From Chrysomallon squamiferum (Eukaryota; Mollusca; Gastropoda; Neomphalida; Peltospiridae): a DNA stretch of 27,500 nucleotides. Positions 19,501 through 27,500 of the stretch are shown one piece after another; positions within the stretch are counted from its first letter, which is position 1, and each line of letters starts with the position of its first letter. The stretch lies in contig CM022677.1 of the NCBI GenBank assembly GCA_012295275.1, positions 14,886,943 through 14,914,442 of the forward strand, given 5' to 3'. The notes below the pieces were generated by a model, which worked only from the letters and a program-made list of their open reading frames with translations, had not been told where the DNA came from and did no database searches. The position numbers and the translations under genes were made by a program.

Positions 19501-19884
19501 CTGTATCTATCTTTATATTTAGATGTTTGTTAATGTATACCTGTATCTGTCTTTATCTTTAGCTGTTTGTTAATGTATACCTGTATCTATCTTTATCTTT
19601 AGATGTTTGTTAATGTATACCTGTATATGTCTTTATCTTTAGATGTTTGTTAATGTATACCAGTATCTCTCTTTATCATTAGATGTGTGTTAATGTATAC
19701 CTATATCTGTCTTTATCTTTCGCTGCTTCTTAACGTATACCTGTATCTATCTTTATCTTTAGCTGTTTGTTAATTTATACCTGTGTTTATCTTTATCTTT
19801 AGATCTTTGTTAAAGTATACCTGTAACTATCTTTATCTTGACCTATTTGTTAATGCATACCTGTAACTATATTTATCTTTATCG
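16505..19884 (+). repeat. ~3380-bp higher-order repeat, copy 1
   Basis: From about 16505 the order of variant monomers is repeated at an offset of 3380 bp. Examples are CTTTGTCTATC at 16561 and 19941, the ACCTCTTTGT monomer at 16621 and 20001, and the 28-bp marker at 17382 and 20761. Just before this point the offset is 3260, so three monomers were lost in copy 1 through a hybrid monomer at about 16501 (AGCTGTGTGT joins the start of one variant to the end of another). Confidence 0.85.
17340..18087 (+). repeat. ~750-bp nested higher-order repeat (first pair)
   Basis: The block starting TTAGCTGCTTGTTAAGG at 17340 starts again at 18088 (period 748, that is 19 monomers minus 12 bp). The following block lacks one monomer of the AGATGTTTGTTAATATATAG type and has extra T insertions. 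The pair is copied as a whole at 20719 and 21472 in the second 3380-bp unit. Confidence 0.85.
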
Positions 19885-22800
19885 GTGTGTTAATGTATAA
19901 CTGCATCTATCTCTGTATTTAGATGTGTGTTAATATATACCTTTGTCTATCTTTATCTTTATGTGTTTGTTAATGTATACCTGTATCTGTCTTTATCTTT
20001 ACCTCTTTGTTAATGTATACCTGTATCTGTCTTTATCTTTAGCTCTTTGTTAATGTATACCTGTATCTGTCTTTATCTTTATGTGTTTGTTAATGTATAC
20101 CTGTATCTATCTTTATCTTTATCTGTGTGTTAATGTATACCTGTATCTGTCTTTATCTTTAGCTCTTTGTTAATGTATACCTGTATCTGTCTTTAGCTTT
20201 AGCTGTTTATTAATATATACCTGTATCTATCTTTATCTTTAACTATTTCTTAATGTTTACCTGTATCTATCTTTATGTTTAGCTGTTTCTTAACGTATAC
20301 CTGTATCTGTCTTTATATTTAGAACTGTGTTAATGTATAATTCTATCTATCTCTATCTTTAGAAGTCTGTTAATCTATACCCGTATCTATCTTTATATTT
20401 AGCTGTTTCTTAATGTATACCTGTATCTATCTTTATCTTTAGATGTTTGTTAATCTATACCTGTATCTATCTTTATCTTTAGCTCTTTGTTAATGTATAC
20501 CTGTATCTGTCTTTACATTTAGCTGTTTGTTAATGTATACCTGTATCTGCCTTTATCTTTAGCTGTTTGTTAATGTACACATGTATCTGTCTTTATCTTT
20601 GTCTGTGTTTTAATGTGTACCTGTATCTATCTTTATGTTTAGATGTCTGTTAATGTATACCTGTATCTATCTTTATTTTTAGCTGGTTGTTAATGTATAC
20701 GTGTATCTGTCTTTATCTTTAGCTGCTTGTTAAGGTATACCTCTATCTATATTTACCGTTAGCTATGTGTTAATATATCTTTATCTTTAGGTGTATGTTA
20801 ATCAATACCTGTATATTTTATTTTTTATATTTAGACGTATTTTTAATGTATACCGGTATCTGTCTTTAAATTTAGCTGTTTGTTAATGTATATCTGTATC
20901 TATCTTTCTATTTAGATATCTGTTAATATATAGCTTTATCTGTCTTTATATTTAGGTCTTTGTTAATGTATATCTCTATCTGTCTTTATATTTAGCTGTT
21001 TGTTAATGTATATCTGTATCTGTCTTTATATTTAGATGTTTGTTAATATATAGCTTTATCTGTCTTTATATTTAGATGTTTGTTAATATACATCTGTATC
21101 TACATTTATGTTTAGATGTGTGTTAATGTATACCTATATCTGTCTTTATCTTTCGCTGCTTCTTAACGTATACCTGTATCTATCTTTATCTTTAGCTGTT
21201 TGTTAATTTATACCTGTGTTTATCTTTATCTTTAGATCTTTGTTAAAGTATACCTGTAACTATCTTTATTTTGACCTAATTGTTAATGCATACCTGTAAC
21301 TATATTTATCTTTATCGGTGTGTTAATGTATAACTGCATCTATCTCTGTATTTAGATGTGTGTTAATATATACCTTTGTCTATCTTTATCTTTATGTGTT
21401 TGTTAATGTATACCTGTATCTGTCTTTATCTTTAGCTCTTTGTTAATGTATACCTGTATCTGTCTTTATCTTTAGCTGCTTGTTAAGGTATACCTCTATC
21501 TATATTTACCGTTAGCTATGTGTTAATATATCTTTATCTTTAGGTGTATGTTAATCAATACCTGTATATTTCTTTATATTTAGACGTATTTTAATGTATA
21601 CCGGTATCTGTCTTTAAATTTAGCTGTTTGTTAATGTATATCTGTATCTATCTTTCTATTTAGATATCTGTTAATATATAGCTTTATCTGTCTTTATATT
21701 TAGGTCTTTGTTAATGTATATCTCTATCTGTCTTTATATTTAGCTGTTTGTTAATGTATATCTGTATCTGTCTTTATATTTAGATGTTTGTTAATATACA
21801 TCTGTATCTACATTTATGTTTAGATGTGTGTTAATGTATACCTATATCTGTCTTTTCTTTCTTTGCTGCTTCTTAACGTATACCTGTATCTATCTTTATC
21901 TTTAGCTGTTTGTTAATTTATACCTGTGTTTATCTTTATCTTTAGATCTTTGTTAAAGTATACCTGTAACTATCTTTATTTTGACCTAATTGTTAATGCA
22001 TACCTGTAACTATATTTATCTTTATCGGTGTGTTAATGTATAACTGCATCTATCTCTGTATTTAGATGTGTGTTAATATATACCTTTGTCTATCTTTATC
22101 TTTATGTGTTTGTTAATGTATACCTGTATCTGTCTTTATCTTTAGCTCTTTGTTAATGTATACCTGTATCTGTCTTTATCTTTAGCTCTTTGTTAATGTA
22201 TACCTGTATCTGTCTTTATCTTTTGCTCTTTGTTAATGTATACCTTATCTATATTTATCTTTAGCTCTTTGTTAATGTATACCTGTATCTGTCTTTATCT
22301 TTAGCTGTTTATTAATATATACCTGTATCTATCTTTATCTTTAACTATTTCTTAATGTTTACCTGTATCTATATTTATGTTTAGCTGTTTATTAATGTAT
22401 ACCTGCATCTATCTTTAGCTTTAGCTGTTTCTTAACGTATACCTGTATCTGTCTTTATCTTTAGACCTGTGTTAATGTATAATTCTATCTATCTCTATCT
22501 TTAGAAGTCTGTTAATCTATACCCGTATCTATCTTTATATTTAGCTGTTTCTTAATGTATACCTGTAACTGTCTTTATCTTTAGATGTTTGTTAATCTAT
22601 ACCTGTATCTATCTTTATATTTAGCTGTTTCTTAATGTATACCTGTGTCTATCTTTATCTTTAGCTGTTTGTTAATGTATACCTGTATCTGTCTTTATAT
22701 TTAGACGTATTTTAATGTATACCGGTATCTGTCTTTATATTTAGCTGTTTGTTAATGTATATCTGTATCTATCTTTCTATTTAGATATCTGTTAATGTAT

Positions 22801-23400
22801 AGCTGTATCTGTCTTTATATTTAGGTCTTTGTTAATGTATACCTGTATCTGTCTTTACCTTTAGATGTTTGTTAATGTATACCTATATCTATCTTTATAT
22901 TTAGATGTTTGTTAATGTATACCTGTATCTGTCTTTATCTTTAGCTGTTTGTTAATGTATACCTGTATCTATCTTTATCTTTAGCTGTTTGTTAATGTAT
23001 ACCTGTATCTGTCTTTATATTTAGACGTATTTTAATGTATACCGGTATCTGTCTTTATATTTAGCTGTTTGTTAATGTATATCTGTATCTATCTTTCTAT
23101 TTAGATATCTGTTAATGTATAGCTGTATCTGTCTTTATATTTAGGTCTTTGTTAATGTATACCTGTATCTGTCTTTACCTTTAGATGTTTGTTAATGTAT
23201 ACCTATATTTATCTTTATATTTAGATGTTTGTTAATGTATACCTGTATCTGTCTTTATCTTTAGCTGTTTGTTAATGTATACCTGTATCTATCTTTATCT
23301 TTAGATGTTTGTTAATGTATACCTGTATATGTCTTTATCTTTAGATGTTTGTTAATGTATACCAGTATCTCTCTTTATCATTAGATGTGTGTTAATGTAT
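19885..23400 (+). repeat. ~3380-bp higher-order repeat, copy 2
   Basis: Second copy of the unit above, nearly identical over long stretches. It is extended by an internal 320-bp tandem duplication at 22663-23302, after which the match to copy 1 resumes (AGTATCTCTCTTTATCATT at about 19662 and about 23364). Confidence 0.85.
22663..23302 (+). repeat. 320-bp tandem duplication (8 monomers x 2)
   Basis: 22663-22982 and 22983-23302 differ, by my reading, at a single base (ACCTATATCT versus ACCTATATTT at about 23209). This is the most recent amplification visible in the window. Confidence 0.9.
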
Positions 23401-23816
23401 ACCTGTATCTATCTTTATATTTAGATGTTTGTTAATGTATACCTGTATCTCTCTTTATCTTTATCTGTGGGTTAATGTATGTCTGTATCTATCTTTATCT
23501 TTAGATCTTTGTTAATGTATACCTGCATCTCTCTTTATCTTTATCTGTGGGTTAATGTATGCCTGTATCTATCTTTATCTTTAGATGTTTGTTAATGTAT
23601 ACCTTTATCTATCTTTATCTTTAGATGTGTGTTAATGTATACCTGTATCTGTCTTTATCTTTAGAAGTGTGTTAATGTATATCTGTATCTATCTTTATCT
23701 GTTTTTTAATGTATATGTGTATCTATCTTTAGCTTCATCTGTTTGTTAATGTATACCTGTATCTATCTTTATCTTTAGCTGTTTGTTAACGTATACCTGT
23801 ATCTGTCTTTATCTTT

Positions 23817-24160
23817 AGAAGTGTGTTAATGTATACCTGTATCTGTCTTTATCTTTAGAAGTGTGTTAATGTATACCTGTATCTGTCTTTATCTTTAGAA
23901 GTGTGTTAACGTATACCTGTATCTATCTTTATCTTTAGAAGTATGTTAATCTATACCTGTATCTATCTTTATCTTTATCTTTATTTATTTGTTAACGTAT
24001 ACCTGTATCTGTCTTTATCTTTAGAAGTGTGTTAACGTATACCTGTATCTGTCTTTATCTTTAGAAGTGTGTTAACGTATACCTGTATCTGTCTTTATCT
24101 TTAGAAGTGTGTTAATGTATATCTGTATCTATCTTTATCTTTAGAAGTATGTTAATCTAT
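23817..24160 (+). repeat. Local run of AGAAGTGTG-type monomers
   Basis: Consecutive monomers carry AGAAGTGTGTTAA(C/T)G in place of AGCTGTTTG. This is a small, recently spread variant near the right edge of the homogenised core. Confidence 0.8.
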
Positions 24161-24664
24161 ACCTGTATCTATCTTTATCTTTATTTGTTTGTTAACGTAT
24201 ATCTGTATCTGTCTTTATGTTTAGCTGTTTCTTAATGTATACCCGTAACTATCTTTACCTCTAGCTGTTTGTTAATGTATATCTTTATCTATCTTTTTCT
24301 TTATCTGTTTGTTAATGTATACCTATATCTGTCTTTATATTTAGCTGTTTGTTAATATATACCTGTATCTGTCTTTATCTTTATCTGTTTGTTAATGTAT
24401 ACCTGTATCTATCTTTATCTTTAGCTGCTTGTTAATGTATACCTGTATCTATCTTTATATTTAGCTGTTTGTTAATGTATACCTGTATCTGTCTTTATCT
24501 TTATCTGTTTCTTAATGTTTACCTGTATCTATCTTTATATTTAGATGTTTGTTAATGTATACCTGTATCTATCTTTACCTTTAGATGTGTGTTAATGTAT
24601 ACCTGTATATTTCTTTATATTTAGCTGTTTGTTAATGTATACCTGTATCTATCTTTATCTTTAG

Positions 24665-26030
24665 GTGCGTGATGATCCCTATTTGTATATTTCGTTATTC
24701 GTAGTGGCGTGTTCGTCTATATCTGTATCTATCGTTATGTATAAGTGTTTATTAATCTATGTATGTATCTATCGTTATCTTTAGGAGCGTATCAATCTTT
24801 ACCTCTATATATCGTTATTTTTCGGTGTGTATTAATCTATATCTCTTTTGTTCGTTATATTTATGTTTGTGTTGAGCTATATGTATCTATAAGGGTATCT
24901 ATAGTGTATATTAATCTTCATATGTTACTGTAGGTGTGTAGTAATCTTTATCTGTATATATGTTTATCTTTAGATACGTATAGATCTATTTGTGTATCTT
25001 TCGTTTTCTGAAGGTGTGTGTCAATCTGAATCTGTATCTTTAGTCAGCCAATATCTGTTTCTGTTGTTATATATAGGTGTGTTTTAATCTATATCTGTAT
25101 ATATCGTTATGTGTATGTGTGTGTTAATCTATCTATATATATATATATATATCTTTATCTTTAGCTGTGTATTAATCTATCTCTGCAACTGTTTTTATCT
25201 GTAGGTGTGAATAAGTCTATATCTGTATCTATCTATCTATCTGTCTATATATATATCTTTATGTGTGTGCGTTTGTTTATCAGTATCTATCATTATCTGT
25301 AAGTATATAAGAATCTATTTCCATTCTTTGTAATTATCTATCATTCTAGTTGTGTATCTGTTATTGTCTGTAGTATGTGCCAATTTATTTGTATCTGTTT
25401 TTGTTGAATATGTATGCATATATTGATATAAATAGGTTTGTATGAAACTATGTCTATGTATATCCGTGTATTTCTGTAGGTATTTATCAGTTGTATTTGT
25501 CTACCGTTATGTCCATGTATGTATCAGTAAATCTGTGCATGTATGTTTGTATGTCGGTATATTTTAGTCTTTTTGTCTGACTTTGTCTGTAGGTACGTAC
25601 TAATCTATTTGTGAATTTGTCATTATCTGTTGGTATGTATCAATTTATGTCTTACAAATAGGCTGGTATCAATCGTTGTATGTATCTGTATTTTCACGTC
25701 AGTGTCTACATCTTTGTGTGTTTATCTATCAGTCGATGTGTATACATATAGGTGTTTCAGTTTATTGGTATCAGTCTATGTTCGTATATATCATCGTATC
25801 ATATCAATTTATATGTGAATGTACATTATTGTTTAGAAGTATCTACCAATGGATATCTATCGTTTTCTCTAGGTATGTGTATGTGTATCTTACTGTATGT
25901 TTCCATCGATCATTATGTGTCCATTAATCTGTAAATCTCTGTTCATGGATAAAAGCTTTTGAACGTACGTGTTTATCAGAACGTCTCTATCCACAGCTTA
26001 TCTCTGTGTGTGTGTGTGTGTGTCTATAAT
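24665..26030 (+). repeat. Array 2, right divergent part
   Basis: Divergent array 1-type monomers return at about 24665 (GGTGCGTGATGATCC). By 25300 the period is hardly recognisable. The stretch 25290-25380 matches the end of array 1 (9555-9650: AATCTATTTCCAT, then TTATCTATCA, then CTGTAGTATG), which shows that the array ends are homologous. About 650 bp of further degraded repeat follows in cassette 2 only, ending in a (GT)n run (26005-26022). Frames at 24745-24933 and 25630-25934 are repeat artefacts. Confidence 0.85.
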
Positions 26031-26304
26031 ATATAAATATATATATTAAAAAGCTATATAAATTAAATGATAATTTGCTTTGTGTCATATACTGTTTATC
26101 TAAGAAACTATTATTATAATTATTATTAAATTTAGAAGCGTCATCAAAAGAAGAAAGAATTTTAAAATAGAAAAATAAATATTTATACTATAATTTAGAC
26201 GCAAGGTTAGCCAAAGTAATATAGATCGGAGTATGCCAAATTTGATATAAAAATGCCAATTATGAAAATTGATTTCCGATCAAGAACCACAGTTTATTTC
26301 TAGT

Positions 26305-26319
26305 ATGCTGAATCAGCAT
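26305..26319. promoter_or_regulatory. MARE/AP-1-like palindrome, copy B
   Basis: ATGCTGAATCAGCAT, identical to 9963-9977. See that entry. Confidence 0.4.
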
Positions 26320-26373
26320 TTAGACCAAGTCTCTGAAAAACAAAACAAAACAGAATTAGTTTTTTGTACTCAC

Positions 26374-26571
26374 GGTCAATATCCAGCAGAATTAGTAACA
26401 ACAGAGTAAATAATCCAGTACTTAATAATCCAAGAATTAGTAAACACACTGACTTAGTAATCCAAGAATTCCTAAACTCAGAAATATTAGTCTAAAAATT
26501 AAAAACAGAATTAACAATCACATTCACCTTCAGAAGGACGTCCTTCTCCAAGCAAGCGATCGAGTCACACT
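26374..26571 (-). ncRNA. Predicted non-coding first exon, copy B
   Basis: Counterpart of 10032-10229, with predicted +1 at 26571 and GTGAGTAC donor-like site at 26373-26366. The ATGTGA start-stop is preserved at 26523-26518, and there is no other ATG. Differences from copy A do not touch the +1 to +6 donor bases. Inferred, without transcript evidence. Confidence 0.35.
26532..26547. promoter_or_regulatory. Perfect 16-bp palindrome, copy B
   Basis: AGAAGGACGTCCTTCT is still a perfect palindrome despite differing from copy A at two positions (26536 and 26543), which are symmetric partners. Confidence 0.6.
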
Positions 26572-26640
26572 GAGTTCAATTGTTGACGTCATATTTATAC
26601 CCGCCACAAATACGGAAATTACCGAATGTTGCGTCATTGG
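26568..26640 (-). promoter_or_regulatory. Minus-strand Pol II core promoter, copy B
   Basis: CCAAT at 26640-26636 overlaps TGACGCAA (26636-26629). TATAAATA is at 26599-26592, CRE TGACGTCA at 26591-26584, and initiator TCAGTG at 26573-26568 with +1 at 26571. Spacings are the same as in copy A. The upstream CRE-like site changed from TGACGTAA to TGACGCAA; the TATA, proximal CRE, CCAAT and initiator are unchanged. It faces array 2. Confidence 0.6.
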
Positions 26641-26722
26641 TTTACGTGGCGTAAAATTTGTTTCTTTTCAGAGTGAAAACAAATTTAATTTTAAAATGTT
26701 ATTTATAATTATATTTTGATTT

Positions 26723-27120
26723 TAATCTTGAAATTAATTTGCAAATATATTCTGCTTTATGTTTACTAAAAAGAGTTTTCGGTGAATGATTATAAATAAA
26801 TTTATAATCATTTTCATTTGAAAAAAAGTAACTCGATGCACTTTGGGGTTTTTCATAATTTTGAATAAAAGGCATATTTATGAAACATCTTTAGTGCAAT
26901 GCCCATCTTATTTATTTATCAAATTTTTTATTATTTATTTTATATTTTAGTTGTTTTAACAAAACGATTAATATATTATCTATGTGAAATAATAGTTTTC
27001 TACCCAGCCTTGTTGAGAGCAAGGGAGATAATTACTTTTGTTTATGAACAATTAATTACAGAAAATTTTCTTCACTGTTTTTTCTCTCCTTTATTTATTA
27101 CTGTTTCTTAAGTTAACGTA
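26723..27120. other. AT-rich spacer related to inter-cassette spacer
   Basis: Contains CAAGGGAGATAATTAC and TTTTGTTTATGAACAA at about 27020-27055, matching about 12380-12410. Weaker similarity (GATGCACTTT, AATAAAAGCAT words) links about 26836-26875 to about 11417-11477. The frame 26899-27111 covers this repeat-like word, and I do not consider it a gene. Confidence 0.45.
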
Positions 27121-27162
27121 TTTGTTTGTTATTTACAGTTTTAATTATGGTCTCTGCGATTA

Positions 27163-27260
27163 TCTTCTTCTTCTTCTTCTTCTTATTATTATTGTGTTGT
27201 TGCCGTTGTTGTATTATTACTATTATTATTATTATCATTATTACTGCTATTATTAATATC
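27163..27260. repeat. (TTC)n and (ATT)n trinucleotide repeats
   Basis: TTC units (27163-27183) pass into interrupted ATT/GTT units. The minus-strand frame 27113-27355 (poly-K, poly-N, poly-I) is simple-sequence translation. Confidence 0.85.
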
Positions 27261-27365
27261 TTCATCATCCTCATTGTGTTGCTGGTCGTATCATTATTCA
27301 TTTTCGTTTGTGACGAAAGAACGAACGCAGTCATATATAAACTGCAAACATACAAACATGAACAT

Positions 27366-27500
27366 ATCTCTCGTTCTCTCTTCCTTTTTATATTTCTCTC
27401 TCTCCCCCTCTCTCTAACTATCTATCTATCTTCCTACCTACCTACCTATCTATCTACCTACCTACCTACCTATCTATCTATCTATCTATCTATATATCTA
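27366..27500. repeat. CT-rich tract then (TATC)/(TACC)n, cut by window end
   Basis: CTCTCT words (27366-27416), then TATC and TACC tetranucleotides to the last base. A CT tract at this distance after the GGGAGATAATT word also occurs in the inter-cassette spacer (12381 then 12648), which may indicate the start of a third unit. However, the tetranucleotide strand here (TATC) is opposite to the GATA seen before the two left modules. Confidence 0.7.

Larger units (their letters stand above)
15836..24664 (+). repeat. Array 2, homogenised 40-bp core (about 220 monomers)
   Basis: About 8.8 kb with an almost unbroken 40-bp period. The monomer has AG(C/A)TGTTTGTTAATGTATAC, then CTGTATCT(A/G)TC, then TTTATCTTT. 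Base composition is strand-asymmetric: a typical monomer has 21 T and 8 A on the plus strand. Most monomers differ by only a few positions, and the order of variants forms higher-order repeats (separate entries). No frame of 60 codons exists in the core because the TTAATGTATAC region supplies stops. The homogeneous centre with divergent edges fits unequal crossing-over. Confidence 0.95.
26043..26722 (-). repeat. Right module, copy B (promoter-bearing)
   Basis: Second copy of 9697-10372, in the same orientation relative to its array. Between 26503 and 26573 it differs from copy A (10161-10231) at only two bases, and those are the symmetric pair in the palindrome. Elsewhere there are scattered substitutions and small indels. 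Confidence 0.85.

Noticed and set aside
1075-26030. CRISPR array
   Set aside because: Units are head-to-tail 40-bp repeats without unique spacers, in eukaryote-like DNA.
9697-26722. Right modules as LTRs of a retroelement
   Set aside because: No TG...CA ends, primer-binding site, polypurine tract or coding region; both copies lie on the same side of their arrays rather than enclosing an internal region with the left module.
26899-27355. 70-codon plus frame and 80-codon minus frame near the window end
   Set aside because: The first covers a repeat-like word shared with about 12381 and AT-rich sequence; the second is TTC/ATT trinucleotide translation.

Overview
The window is AT-rich (very roughly 70% A+T by eye) animal-type DNA. 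It is full of microsatellites ((TC)n, (GA)n, (GATA)n, (AAT)n, (ATTT)n) and dominated by two kilobase-scale minisatellite arrays. I find no convincing protein-coding gene longer than about 45 codons. The long plus-strand reading frames in the arrays are by-products of a 40-bp repeat with few stops. My best guess is a mollusc, possibly a cephalopod, from the microsatellite style and a GGGAGATAATT word I associate with molluscan repeats. This is an impression, not a proof.

The layout is a cassette present twice in the same orientation. Each cassette has (i) a left module whose 171-bp core (833-1003 and 13173-13343) is identical in the two copies; (ii) a long array of about 40-bp repeats (about 1075-9690 and about 13530-26030); and (iii) a right module of about 680 bp (about 9697-10372 and 26043-26722). 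The right module has a canonical-looking RNA polymerase II promoter on the minus strand, pointing into the array. It has a CCAAT box overlapping a CRE-like site, a TATA box abutting a perfect CRE, and an initiator 28 bp from the TATA box. About 200 bp downstream lies a conserved GTGAGT splice-donor-like site. Read leftward, each cassette therefore looks like a minus-strand transcription unit: promoter, non-coding first exon, donor, a huge intron or transcript body made of the array, and then the 171-bp module, which has an acceptor-like TTTTAG followed by ATG and an AATAAA.

The two arrays have different histories. Array 1 is made of divergent monomers. It has an old duplication of about 2 kb (2385-4210 versus 4379-6033) and a short run of 60-bp variant monomers (9170-9560). 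Array 2 has divergent edges (13530-15835 and 24665-26030) around an 8.8-kb homogenised core (15836-24664). That core has nested higher-order repeats with periods of about 3380 bp, about 750 bp and 320 bp, marked by a 28-bp truncated monomer.

The remainder is spacer. Region 1-832 is AT-rich with microsatellites. Region 10373-13172 separates the cassettes and has a possible second minus-strand promoter and first exon near 11680-11835. Region 26723-27500 resembles parts of the inter-cassette spacer and may lead into a third unit beyond the window. All gene-like interpretations rest on motif reading and on comparing the two copies inside this window; none has transcript support here.
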